From Aquamicrobium lusatiense (GTDB taxonomy: Bacteria > Pseudomonadota > Alphaproteobacteria > Rhizobiales > Rhizobiaceae), in contig NZ_JACHEU010000002.1 in the NCBI RefSeq assembly GCF_014201615.1, forward strand, positions 124,001-188,000: a stretch of DNA of 64,000 nucleotides. The letters run 5' to 3'. The position numbers were made by a program, and so were the translations under genes. Below are positions 1 to 8,216 of this stretch, piece after piece. A model generated the notes under the pieces. That model worked only from the letters and a program-made list of their open reading frames with translations. It ran no database searches and was not told the DNA's origin. How positions within the stretch are numbered: the first letter of the stretch is position 1; the number at the start of each line of letters is the position of its first letter.

Positions 1-61
1 TGCGGTCCGCCGGGCCGGATTCGAAGAGGGAAAGATCGAGGATGGGGAAAAGACGGGCCAA
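1..61 (-). CDS. Isopenicillin-N-synthase-like 2OG-Fe(II) oxygenase, N-terminal fragment
   Basis: Only the first 20 codons lie in the window; the gene runs off the left edge. Reading the minus strand from TTG at 61, the peptide starts MARLFPILDLSLFESGPADR. The core PILDLS-x-F-x-SGPA-x-R is typical of the extreme N-terminus of isopenicillin-N-synthase-family dioxygenases. A GGAGG at 72-68 sits 6 nt before the TTG and decides this start. It lies about 180 bp downstream of the complete oxygenase at 243-1286 on the same strand, so the two could form a pair of related enzymes. Bases 62-242 hold no other gene I can support; an alternative frame from about 164 is open to the edge but does not resemble a known family. 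Confidence 0.55.
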   Translation of the reverse strand, partial: MARLFPILDLSLFESGPADR

Positions 62-242
62 TTTATGCCTCCTTCCGCAATGTTGTCGATGAAACAGGCG
101 TCGCGCCGCGAGCCTTGGATTTTGGTATCATCGGGGACGGCCGGAACCGGGAAAAGAACAGCCATCCCCCTATCGTCTCCTCCAATGACAAGAGCTGCTA
201 ATCGCAGCCCCTGTCGTGGAAGCCGTTTTCTTGCCGTGCCGA

Positions 243-1286
243 TCAGCCTGCCTTGCCGAACAGCTTTTCCACCAGCGGCGCATGATGCGCCTCAGCCACA
301 TCCGGATGGGAGCGCAGGCGGCTTTTCAGGTGGTTGATGCCAACCTCGCGGAAGATCGGGTTCAGCGGATCGACGCTGATGCCGCGCTCCTTGCGTTGCA
401 GTTCTTCGGGGAGATCAATGACGGGAATGGTGGCGTCGTAGCGCGCGCCGAGGAAGAAGGCGACCGAGAAGCGCTCCACGCCGGCCGGCGGCACCACCAC
501 GTCATGCACGTCGGCGCGCACGAAGCCGTTGGTCGCCAGTTCCAGCAGTTCGCCCGTATTGATGACGAAGGTGCCCGGCACAGGCGGCGCCTCGATCCAC
601 TCGCCTTCCTCGGTGCGCACCCGCAGGCCCGGAACCGTATCCTGCAGCAGAACGGTGACGAAGCCGCCATCCTTGTGCGCGCCGACGCCCTGATCGCTGT
701 CGGCCGCATCCCGGCCGGGATAGCGGATGATCTTCAGAAGCTGCGACGGCGACGGCTCGTAGATCGGCGCAAACACGTCCTCCGGCTGGCCGAGCGTCAC
801 CGCGATGGCCTTGAGCACGTCGATGCCGATGCGCGTGACCTCCGCCTGATAGGCGAGAAGAAGCGGCTTCAGTTCGGGCAGCGCCTGGTCCGGCCACTGG
901 TTGGGGCCGCGCAGATGCAGCCATGGCTGGTCCTCCGGCACGTTGGCCACAGCCTCGCCCTCGGTGTTGATGTCGAGCTGCTCGCGCCAGTCCTTCTCGC
1001 CGCGCGTATGCTCGCTGCCGGCGCGGTTGTAGCCGCGGAAATGCGGCGACCGGATCATCTCGATCTTCAGCTTCTCATCCAGCGGCAGCGCGAAGAACTT
1101 CTTGGCCGTGGCGACCACCTCGGAAATCAGGTCCGGATCGACGCCATGTCCGGTGAGATAGAAGAAGCCGTGGTCATGCAGGATATCGCGCAGCTCGTCG
1201 ATGAACTTCGCCCGCTCTTCCGGCCCCTCATGAAAGCGCCCGATGTCGACGACCGGAAGGTTTGGAACGGTGGTGTGAACGGTCAT
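243..1286 (-). CDS. 2OG-Fe(II) oxygenase, isopenicillin N synthase family
   Basis: A 347-residue non-haem iron oxygenase. The N-terminal DIOX_N part (about 8-130) begins LPVVDIGRF. The double-stranded beta-helix has the iron ligands H204 and D206 in GAHKDGG and H261 in ADVHDV, and the co-substrate pair R272/S274 in ERFSVAF. The true start is ATG at 1286, preceded by AAGGAGA; an upstream in-frame ATG would reach back to the aapM-like gene. It lies 40 bp downstream of three amino-acid ABC transporter genes on the same strand, so its substrate may be what that transporter imports. This is inference; the family is too broad to name the reaction. Confidence 0.88.
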   Translation of the reverse strand: MTVHTTVPNLPVVDIGRFHEGPEERAKFIDELRDILHDHGFFYLTGHGVDPDLISEVVATAKKFFALPLDEKLKIEMIRSPHFRGYNRAGSEHTRGEKDWREQLDINTEGEAVANVPEDQPWLHLRGPNQWPDQALPELKPLLLAYQAEVTRIGIDVLKAIAVTLGQPEDVFAPIYEPSPSQLLKIIRYPGRDAADSDQGVGAHKDGGFVTVLLQDTVPGLRVRTEEGEWIEAPPVPGTFVINTGELLELATNGFVRADVHDVVVPPAGVERFSVAFFLGARYDATIPVIDLPEELQRKERGISVDPLNPIFREVGINHLKSRLRSHPDVAEAHHAPLVEKLFGKAG

Positions 1287-1326
1287 TCTCGTCTCCTTGG
1301 CATGAATTCGATGGTGTAGCTGCGCA

Positions 1327-2430
1327 TCACCCACGGCCATGCTGCGGCCGGCCGGAAAGGCGGCGCTCCAGCCTGCGGCTGTAACGGGACCCGACGAAGC
1401 AGAAGGTGAAGTAGATTGCCGCCACCAGCAGATAGGCCTCGTCGTAGAAGCCCAGCCATTTCGGGTCGGTGGCGGATGCCTTGGCGGCGTTGAGCAGATC
1501 GAAGATGCCGATCACCGCCAGCAGCGAGGTTGCGAGCAGGAAGCCGATGGCGAGGTTGACGATGCCGGGAATGACCACCCGAAGCGCCTGCGGCAGGATG
1601 ACGAGCTGCATCGAGCGCCAGTAACCGAGACCAAGCGCGGTGGCGGCCTCGTACTGGCCGGGCGGAATGGTCTGCAAGCCACCGCGGACCACTTCCGCCA
1701 GATAGGCGGCCCAGAACAGCGCGATCATGATCATGGCGCGGAAAGTCTTGTCGAGGGTGATGCCTTCCGGCAGCGCCATCGGCACGATCAGCATGGCGAC
1801 ATAGAGGATGGCCACCATCGGCGTGCCGCGCATCAGCTCGATATAGCCGATCGCCAGCGTGCGCAGGCCGCCCATCTTCGAGCGCCGCGCCAGCGCCAGA
1901 AGCACGGCGAGCGGCATCGCCACTGCAAAACACACGGTCCACACCAGAAGCGTGACGGGCAGGCCGCCCCACTGGTTGGACGGAACGATGCGCCCGCCCG
2001 GCCAGCCGCTCATCAAAAGCCACGAGCCGCCGATGGCGCCGAACCATGCGATCAGCAGACCCCGGTTCCAGAAGCGCGGCAGCACGCTGGCCGTCACCAG
2101 CGCCAGAAGCAGCAGAATGACGAACAGCGGCCGCCAGTGCAGGTCGGGCGGATAGAAGGCGAAGAAGATGAAGCGCAACTTGGTACCGATGAAGGCCCAG
2201 CAGGCCCCGGCGCGTGCGGCACAGTCCGCCGAAGTACCGCTCCATGTCGCGTCGATCAGCGCCCAGCGCAGCAGGGACGGAACCGTCCACACCAGAAAGG
2301 CGGTGGTCACGATGGTGATCGCCGTATTGAGCTTCGTGCCGAACAGCCCGTCCGCCAGCCTTGCGCGCAGGGGCGGCCTGACCGTTCCGGGACCGGCACC
2401 GAATTGCGTTTCGGCCTCGATCACGCTCAT
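1327..2430 (-). CDS. aapM: General L-amino-acid ABC transporter permease, AapM/BztC type
   Basis: A 367-residue inner-membrane permease of the polar amino-acid (HisM) family. It has the long N-terminal extension with an extra membrane segment and a cysteine-containing periplasmic stretch (about 70-100) typical of AapM/BztC. The C-terminal binding-protein-dependent transport domain has the EAA loop around EAATALGLGYWRSMQLVILPQ. The ATG overlaps the stop of the upstream aapQ-like gene by 4 bp (ATGA), indicating translational coupling. It should pair with AapQ to form the channel for AapJ-delivered amino acids. No ATPase gene follows; an oxygenase gene does, after 40 bp. Confidence 0.88.
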   Translation of the reverse strand: MSVIEAETQFGAGPGTVRPPLRARLADGLFGTKLNTAITIVTTAFLVWTVPSLLRWALIDATWSGTSADCAARAGACWAFIGTKLRFIFFAFYPPDLHWRPLFVILLLLALVTASVLPRFWNRGLLIAWFGAIGGSWLLMSGWPGGRIVPSNQWGGLPVTLLVWTVCFAVAMPLAVLLALARRSKMGGLRTLAIGYIELMRGTPMVAILYVAMLIVPMALPEGITLDKTFRAMIMIALFWAAYLAEVVRGGLQTIPPGQYEAATALGLGYWRSMQLVILPQALRVVIPGIVNLAIGFLLATSLLAVIGIFDLLNAAKASATDPKWLGFYDEAYLLVAAIYFTFCFVGSRYSRRLERRLSGRPQHGRG

Positions 2431-3617
2431 GCCGGCCCTCCCCCGCGCAGCGCCACGCGGTTGTTGTAGATGTTCATGAGCGCCGACAGGACGAGGTTGA
2501 GCGCCAGATAGACCGCGATCATGATGATCAGCGCCTCGAACGCCTGGCCCGTGGTGTTGGCGGTGGTGTTGACCACGCTGACGAGGTCGGGATAGCCGAT
2601 GGCGACCGCGAGGCTGGAATCCTTGGTGAGGTCCAGATAGTTCGAGGTCGTCAGCGGCGTGATGACCCGGAGCGCCTGCGGCAGCACCACCAGACGCATG
2701 ATCTGCCCCTCATGCAGGCCGAGCGCACGGGCGGCTTCCCACTGCCCCTGCTTCACCGATTCGATGCCGGCCCGCACGATCTCGGCGATTGAAGCGGAGA
2801 ACTTCACGGTAAGCCCCGTCAGCAATGCAGCGAATTCGGGCGACAGGCTCCAGCCCCCGCGAATATTGAAGCCGGCCAGCCTCGGCACCTCGAACTGCAC
2901 GGACGCACCGCCGAGCCGGAAGACGAGCGCTGCCGCGATAAAGGCGCCAGGAATGACAAGCAGCGCACGTTTCAAACCGAGTTGCGAACGCCGCGCGGAA
3001 ACGACAAGCGATCCCACAAAAGCAGTCACCACGGCGGCAAGGCCGAGCCATGTCGAAACCGAAGCGCCTTCGACCACGGGACCGGGCACGTAAATGCCAC
3101 GTCCGCTCAGGAAAACGGCATCGAACAGCGTCAGCGCCTGTCGCGGCGCGGGCAGCGCCTTGGCGACTGAAATCCAGAAGAAGAGCTGGAGCAGCAGCGG
3201 CGTGTTGCGCACGATCTCGATGTACCAGCGCACGATGCCGGCAAGCAGCAGATTGCCGGAAAGACCGGCGACGCCGAGAAAGACGCCGAGCACGGTGGCC
3301 AGCACGCAGCCGAGCAGCGCTACTTTCAGCGTGTTGAGAACGCCCACCAGCATGGCGCGCGCATAGGTGTCGCCCGCCTTGAAGGAAATGGCCTGCTCGC
3401 CGATCTCGAAATTGGCCGAGCGCCACAGGAAATCGAAGCCGGGGCTGATGCCGATGCGCGCCATGGAGGCGGCGATGGTCGATCCGAGCCCGTAGAACAG
3501 CGCAATCACCGCGACGATGACGGCGACCTGCGCCAGAGGCCGGGGACCCCACCAGCCCGCCAGCCTGCTGAAAGCACCGGGCCGACGGCCCGGTGCGATG
3601 TCGAAATGCGTGGTCAT
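2427..3617 (-). CDS. aapQ: General L-amino-acid ABC transporter permease, AapQ/BztB type
   Basis: A 396-residue inner-membrane permease. Its architecture matches AapQ: an N-terminal membrane segment, then the HisM-type domain interrupted by a long insert (about 150-240), then the EAA loop (WEAARALGLHEGQIMRLVVL) and final membrane helices. I chose ATG at 3617 (MTTHFDIAPGRR), which lies 20 bp after the binding-protein stop. A longer in-frame start at 3680 would overlap the upstream gene by 43 bp and has no supporting features. It is the partner of the aapM-like permease with which it overlaps by 4 bp. Confidence 0.87.
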   Translation of the reverse strand: MTTHFDIAPGRRPGAFSRLAGWWGPRPLAQVAVIVAVIALFYGLGSTIAASMARIGISPGFDFLWRSANFEIGEQAISFKAGDTYARAMLVGVLNTLKVALLGCVLATVLGVFLGVAGLSGNLLLAGIVRWYIEIVRNTPLLLQLFFWISVAKALPAPRQALTLFDAVFLSGRGIYVPGPVVEGASVSTWLGLAAVVTAFVGSLVVSARRSQLGLKRALLVIPGAFIAAALVFRLGGASVQFEVPRLAGFNIRGGWSLSPEFAALLTGLTVKFSASIAEIVRAGIESVKQGQWEAARALGLHEGQIMRLVVLPQALRVITPLTTSNYLDLTKDSSLAVAIGYPDLVSVVNTTANTTGQAFEALIIMIAVYLALNLVLSALMNIYNNRVALRGGGPA

Positions 3618-3637
3618 GAGCGCCTGTTCGGCCGCTC

Positions 3638-4672
3638 TCAGCGGAACGGCGGCGAATAGAGCAGGCCGCCGTCGGTCCACAGGCTGTTATAGCCCCGCTC
3701 CCAGCCGAGCGGCTTCAGATGGCGGTCGAAGATCTCGCCGTAATTGCCCACCGTCTTGATGATGTTGTAGGCCCATTTCGGATCGAGGCCGATCGCCTCG
3801 CCCAGCGACTTGTCAACGCCCAGGAAGCGCTGGATCGCCGGGTCCTCGCTCTTGAGAAACTCGTCGACATTCTGGCTGGTGATGCCCCATTCTTCAGCCT
3901 GAATGGTTGCATTGACCGTCCAGTTGACGATTTCCAGCCAGCGGTCGTCTCCACCCGCGATTGCCGGGGCCAGCGGTTCCTTCGACAGGCGCTCGGGCAG
4001 AACGACATAGTCATCCGGCTTCTTGAGCTGCGTCAGCTTGCCGACAAGGTCGGAACTGTCCTGCGTGATCGCGTCGACGCGGCCGGATTCGAGCGCGGCG
4101 ATGAATTCGCCGGTATCCTCGATGGTCACGGGGGTGAAGCTATGGCCGGTCTTGCGGAAGAAATCTGCGATGTTCAGCTCTCCGGTCGTGCCGCTCTGGA
4201 TGCCGATGGTGGCGCCGTCGAGGTCGGCCGCCTTTTCGACGCCCAGATCCTTGCGCACCAGCAACCCCTGCCCGTCATAGAAGATGGTCGGGCCGAAATG
4301 GAAGCCGAGCTGGAAGGCGCGCGTGATGGTCACGGTGACGCCCGAAAGCAGGATGTCGAACTCACCGGCCTGAAGTGCCGGCAGACGCTGCTGCGGCGAG
4401 GACGAGGTGAACTCGACCTTTTCCGGATCGCCGAATACGGCGATGGAAAGCGCCCGCCCGTAGTCGATGAAGAAGCCCTGCCAGCGGCCGTTGGAATCCG
4501 GTGCGAAGAAGCCCGGCGTCGTGCCGACGCCGACCTTGATGGCCCCGCGCTGGTTGATGCGGTCGAGCGTCGGACCGGCGATGGCGGAGGTGGAAACCAG
4601 CGCCGTGGCCAGTGCCGCGGTCGCCGTCACCAGCTTCGTCCAGCGCAGGCCGGAAGCGAGAATGGATGTCAT
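3638..4672 (-). CDS. aapJ: Amino-acid ABC transporter substrate-binding protein, AapJ/BztA type
   Basis: A 344-residue periplasmic protein. A signal peptide (residues 1 to about 32, ending STSAIA) is followed by the SBP_bac_3 fold. The opening LDRINQRGAIKVGVGTTPGF and the internal IGIQSGTTGELNIADFF are characteristic of the AapJ/BztA group, which binds a broad range of L-amino acids. It is the first gene of the set aapJ-aapQ-aapM, followed by oxygenases. The lack of an adjacent aapP ATPase gene means the ATPase must be encoded elsewhere or shared. The upstream 255 bp separate it from a LysR gene that may control it. Confidence 0.9.
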   Translation of the reverse strand: MTSILASGLRWTKLVTATAALATALVSTSAIAGPTLDRINQRGAIKVGVGTTPGFFAPDSNGRWQGFFIDYGRALSIAVFGDPEKVEFTSSSPQQRLPALQAGEFDILLSGVTVTITRAFQLGFHFGPTIFYDGQGLLVRKDLGVEKAADLDGATIGIQSGTTGELNIADFFRKTGHSFTPVTIEDTGEFIAALESGRVDAITQDSSDLVGKLTQLKKPDDYVVLPERLSKEPLAPAIAGGDDRWLEIVNWTVNATIQAEEWGITSQNVDEFLKSEDPAIQRFLGVDKSLGEAIGLDPKWAYNIIKTVGNYGEIFDRHLKPLGWERGYNSLWTDGGLLYSPPFR

Positions 4673-4927
4673 GTTGTCGTCTCCTGAGCGGTTCGGTCCG
4701 TGGACGGAGCGGCGGGAGACCGTCTCCGTGACATGCTCAGGATAGCCGGCGCGCGCGCCCGATTAAGGAACAGGCATCTAATTAGACGCCGATCCGGCGA
4801 GTGTTTTTCTCACCATGCGCATCTGGCAGGCAGCGCTTGTCAGGGGCAGGATTACGTCTGACGATCACCCTTCTTCGAAAATCAGCACCGACGCGATCCC
4901 GGTGCCCTTGTGCTGCGGCGCAAGCCA
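4673..4927. promoter_or_regulatory. Upstream region of the amino-acid transport set, with a 10-bp palindrome
   Basis: This 255-bp gap between the LysR gene and aapJ contains no gene I can support. At 4777-4786 there is a perfect palindrome, TCTAATTAGA, in an AT-rich patch within otherwise GC-rich DNA. It sits about 105 bp before the aapJ start, a reasonable distance for a LysR operator. That the LysR protein encoded next door binds here is inference. Confidence 0.4.
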
Positions 4928-5803
4928 TCATGCTGCTTCGAGAAGGTTTGCCGCGGCGATCAGCAACGGGTCCTGCGCGCGTGATTGCAGGAAAGCGAAC
5001 ATCACCCTGACCTCGTCACCCACCTGACAGATCACGTCGACCTCGCCGTCCTGCCTCGCCTGCCTGGCTGTATCGGCATGCAGGAGCCCGATGCCGACAC
5101 CTCCGGCGATCAGAGATCGCGTCACCTTTTCCCTGTCGATGCCGATCGTCCTGCGCGGCCGGAACTGATAGCGGCGAAACAGGCTTTCCGCCGCGTGGCC
5201 GCAGCAGGATGCGCCGACGGTGGGGTATATCCACGGCAGTTCCGCCATGGCCTGCCAGTCCGGCTCGTCCGAAACCGGCAACAGCCCCGCCGGCGCAGCC
5301 AGATAAATGGCGAAGCCGCCGACCTGGATCGTTTTCATATCTTCAGGCGGGTCTGCCGGCTCGTTGTAGAACCCGGCGTCCAGCCTGCCGCTTCGAATGC
5401 CGTCCAGCACGTCGAGGGAATGGCCATGCTCCAGATCCACCTCGACTTCGGGGTATCGCTCCGATAGCCGCATCAACAACCGCCCGACGGCGTCAGTGCC
5501 CGAATTGCTACCGCCGCCTATGCGCAGCCTGCCGCTCAGCTGCCCCCTTATGCGTGTCGCTTCCTCGATCAGTTCCCGGTGTGCCTGCAGGGTCTGCTCC
5601 GCTCTGGCAAGCAGCCGCTCGCCATCGGGCGTCAGCGTCATTCCGCGCGGCGTGCGGGCGAAGAGCGTCAGGCCGAGCGTGTCCTCGATGGCCTTGATGT
5701 GAGCACTGACGGCAGGCTGGCTCAGATAAAGCCGTTCCGACGCGCGGGTTATGCTGCCCTCGCACGCCACGGCTATGAAAGTTTTGAGCTGATGGATCTC
5801 CAT
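4928..5803 (-). CDS. LysR-family transcriptional regulator
   Basis: A 291-residue regulator. The N-terminal winged helix-turn-helix (residues 1-60) begins MEIHQLKTFIAVACEGSITR and includes SQPAVSAHIKAIE. The C-terminal LysR substrate-binding domain occupies about 90-290. It starts 27 bp after the SLC13-type permease on the same strand, and the amino-acid transport genes follow downstream. It may respond to a substrate of either neighbour. No motif identifies the ligand, and a paired cysteine (CC at about 199-200) is the only unusual feature I noticed. Confidence 0.88.
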   Translation of the reverse strand: MEIHQLKTFIAVACEGSITRASERLYLSQPAVSAHIKAIEDTLGLTLFARTPRGMTLTPDGERLLARAEQTLQAHRELIEEATRIRGQLSGRLRIGGGSNSGTDAVGRLLMRLSERYPEVEVDLEHGHSLDVLDGIRSGRLDAGFYNEPADPPEDMKTIQVGGFAIYLAAPAGLLPVSDEPDWQAMAELPWIYPTVGASCCGHAAESLFRRYQFRPRRTIGIDREKVTRSLIAGGVGIGLLHADTARQARQDGEVDVICQVGDEVRVMFAFLQSRAQDPLLIAAANLLEAA

Positions 5804-5830
5804 ATCTGCCTGCCTCGCCGTAACCGCTGT

Positions 5831-7255
5831 TCAGCCCTGCCGGAACATGCCCAGCACATGCCACCATGCCAGATCGAGCGGCAGCAGCACCAGCACCGTT
5901 ACCGCAAAAAGCGCCAGACACAGCCGCGTCACCGCGCGCGGGGCCAGATCGGCGATCTGGGTGGCCGTGACCAGCGGCGGCGCCTGATAGGGCAGGAGCA
6001 CGCTGGAGAAAGCCAGCACCTGCGTCATCAGGATGGTTGCGAGCGGCAGGCCGGTGACGGCGGCGAGATGCCCGGCACCCGGCGTGAGCACCGCCGGCAC
6101 GCCCGGCAGATTGGTGACGGCAGCCACCAGCGACGAGATCGCCAGAAGGGCGGCGACGTTGTGGAATGCTTGGTCCGGAGCGAAGCCGGCATGTTCGCCG
6201 AGCGCCGCCACGATGGTTTCGCCAAGCCCGGTGGAGGCGATGACCGCCCCCAGCCCCATGATGCCGGCAACGAAGAACAGGGTCGCATAATTGATCTCTT
6301 CGTTGAGGCATTTGGGCGACGTCAGGCCGCTGCCGGGCCACAGGCACCAGATGGCGCCCGCCAGCGCGATCCAGCCCGGCGACACATGATGCAAGGCATC
6401 GGTCAACCACAGGAGCAGCGAAACGACGAGAAGGACGGCAAGATGCCGTTCGCGCCGGCTCAGCGGCTGGGCGGCCCCGACATCGGAGGCAGCACGCAGC
6501 GGCGCGCGATCGGGAAACATCCACAGGATGAGGCCGACGAGCGCTGCCGCCTTGCCGGCACCCAGCACCGGGAAATGCAGCACCAGATAGTCGAAATAGC
6601 CGATGCGGAACCCGTAGAGGCTTTCCGCCGTGCCGGCGAGGATCATGTTGGGCGTATTGGCCGGCAAGATGGCATAGGCTGGGATGCAGGTTCCGAAAGC
6701 CCCTGCCATCAGCATGCCGGTGCGCCCCGCCGATCCTTCGCCGTAACCCATATGGTCTGCCAGCGACAGGATGATCGGCACCAGCAGCACGATGCGCCCC
6801 ATCGAGGATGGCAGGAAGAACGCAAGCGCGAGGCTGAAGGCGACGACGCCAGCGATCACGCTGCCGTACCGGCGCCCCAGCACGCCGGCAAGCAGCGACG
6901 CCATGCGCTGCCCGAGCCCGGTGAAGCGGATGGAACTGCCCATCACCATGCCGCCGAACAAAAGCCACAGCGTGGATGACTGGAACGCGCCCAGCACCAC
7001 CTGCGGCGATGCCACCTGCAGGACGATCGCGACCACGAAGAAGACAAGCGCAGGCAGATATTCCGGCACCGCCGCCGTCGCCCACATACCGATGCAGAAC
7101 ACGCCCAGGCCCGCCGCGACGGCCATTTCCGGCGGCAGATGCAGGCCCGTCAAGATGGCGGCAAGACCGCTCGCCGCCAGTATGATCGCGCTCTTCCAGC
7201 GCGGATCGCGGCGCAGCCTCAGCTTGTGGTTTTCGGCAGCGGCGGTATGGGACAT
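5831..7255 (-). CDS. SLC13-family (DASS-like) permease
   Basis: A 474-residue integral membrane protein with about a dozen hydrophobic segments. The paired half-repeats SLC13/DASS members use are visible, including SSTLWLLFGGMVMGSSIRFTG in the first half and YATLFFVAGIMGLGAVIAST in the second, each followed by an asparagine-proline-rich loop (PANTPN, TNLPGVPA). Such proteins move dicarboxylates, sulfate or related anions with Na+ or H+. The substrate cannot be read from sequence. I chose ATG at 7255 (MSHTAAAENHK); in-frame ATGs at 7273 and 7297 are alternatives and none has a clear ribosome site. It is probably the first gene of a unit continuing into the LysR gene. Confidence 0.8.
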   Translation of the reverse strand: MSHTAAAENHKLRLRRDPRWKSAIILAASGLAAILTGLHLPPEMAVAAGLGVFCIGMWATAAVPEYLPALVFFVVAIVLQVASPQVVLGAFQSSTLWLLFGGMVMGSSIRFTGLGQRMASLLAGVLGRRYGSVIAGVVAFSLALAFFLPSSMGRIVLLVPIILSLADHMGYGEGSAGRTGMLMAGAFGTCIPAYAILPANTPNMILAGTAESLYGFRIGYFDYLVLHFPVLGAGKAAALVGLILWMFPDRAPLRAASDVGAAQPLSRRERHLAVLLVVSLLLWLTDALHHVSPGWIALAGAIWCLWPGSGLTSPKCLNEEINYATLFFVAGIMGLGAVIASTGLGETIVAALGEHAGFAPDQAFHNVAALLAISSLVAAVTNLPGVPAVLTPGAGHLAAVTGLPLATILMTQVLAFSSVLLPYQAPPLVTATQIADLAPRAVTRLCLALFAVTVLVLLPLDLAWWHVLGMFRQG

Positions 7256-7556
7256 TGTGTTCAGGCTTTGCATTGATCGTTGCCGACTGTGCCGCATCCA
7301 CTATCGTGCAATCCAATCGTAGTTTCGGAGCCCGACCCTCGCGAAAATGGATGGCCATTACACAGCCGCGCCTGCAACTCCACTGCATTAGTATCAAGAA
7401 CCGTAAAACCGGTGCAGGACGCCTCCCCTGCGCTTGGCATAGCGCAGGGTTCTGCAATAGGTTGCGAACCCGGATTCGAAGCTGATCCCGGTTTGGCTCC
7501 TTCGGCGTTGCCCCCGCGCCATCAGATGCTTCCCTGGACGACGAGCAGGAAACAGA
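7256..7556. promoter_or_regulatory. Divergent promoter region with a 9-bp perfect hairpin
   Basis: About 300 bp between two divergent starts; I see no gene in it. It contains a perfect inverted repeat: CCCTGCGCT (7426-7434), a 6-nt loop, then AGCGCAGGG (7441-7449). No T-run follows on either strand, so it does not look like an intrinsic terminator. It lies about 110 bp before the acyltransferase start and could be an operator or a leader structure. Confidence 0.35.
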
Positions 7557-8216
7557 ATGAAAGCATTCATGGCGGACCTCTTTGCCGGGGTTGTTCTGCT
7601 GTTTGCGCGGGCAGTCACGGCCGTCAGGGCGATCTGGGATGAGAACGGCCCGCCACGCCGGCAATCGGTCTACTTCGCCAACCACGCCAGTCACGGCGAC
7701 TTCATTCTGATATGGGCGGTGCTGCCGCCGCGCCTGCGGCGGCGCGTGCGCCCTGTCGCCGGCGCCGACTACTGGCTGAAGTCGCCACTGAGGCGCTTCA
7801 TCGGTCAGGATGTCTTCAACGCCGTGCTCATTCAGCGCGTGCGCGAGGAACGCGACAACGACCCCATCGAAATGATGGCAGAAGCGCTGGACGAACACGC
7901 CTCGCTGATCTTCTTTCCCGAAGGCACCCGCAACCAGACGGACCTGCCCCTGCTGCCGTTCAAGACAGGGCTGTTTCATCTGGCGAGCGCCCGCCCCGAC
8001 GTCGACCTCGTGCCGGTGTGGATCGCCAATCTCAACCGGGTCATGCCGAAGGGCGAATTCGTGCCGGTTCCGCTGATCTGCACCACCACCTTCGGCCCGC
8101 CGCTTCGCCTTCAGGCCGGCGAGGACAAGGAAGCCTTCATCGAACGCGCGCAGGCCGCCCTGCTCGCGCTGGCGCCCAAAGCGGAGGGCCCAAAAGTGGA
8201 GGGTAATGCCCAATGA
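7557..8216 (+). CDS. 1-acyl-sn-glycerol-3-phosphate acyltransferase-like protein (PlsC family)
   Basis: A 219-residue acyltransferase. It has the catalytic NHASHGD (H-x4-D) motif at about residues 42-48 and the acceptor-binding FFPEGTRNQ block near 119-127; both are diagnostic of the PlsC/LPLAT superfamily. It would acylate a lysophospholipid such as lysophosphatidate at the inner membrane. AGGAAA stands 5 nt before the ATG. Its last codons overlap the start of a CDP-diglyceride synthase (ATGA), and a CDP-alcohol phosphatidyltransferase follows. This compact set resembles a second, dedicated phospholipid pathway rather than the dispersed housekeeping genes. Confidence 0.87.
   Translation: MKAFMADLFAGVVLLFARAVTAVRAIWDENGPPRRQSVYFANHASHGDFILIWAVLPPRLRRRVRPVAGADYWLKSPLRRFIGQDVFNAVLIQRVREERDNDPIEMMAEALDEHASLIFFPEGTRNQTDLPLLPFKTGLFHLASARPDVDLVPVWIANLNRVMPKGEFVPVPLICTTTFGPPLRLQAGEDKEAFIERAQAALLALAPKAEGPKVEGNAQ

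Noticed and set aside
1..164. An alternative minus-strand frame starting ATG near 164 (MAVLFPVPAVPDDTKIQG)
   Set aside because: Open to the edge, but unlike any family I know, and it overlaps the TTG-started oxygenase frame which has a better ribosome site and a family match.
7441..7490. A tRNA-like stretch with GGTTGCGAACCC and GGATTCGAAG
   Set aside because: No acceptor stem, anticodon arm or CCA-side pairing can be built around it.
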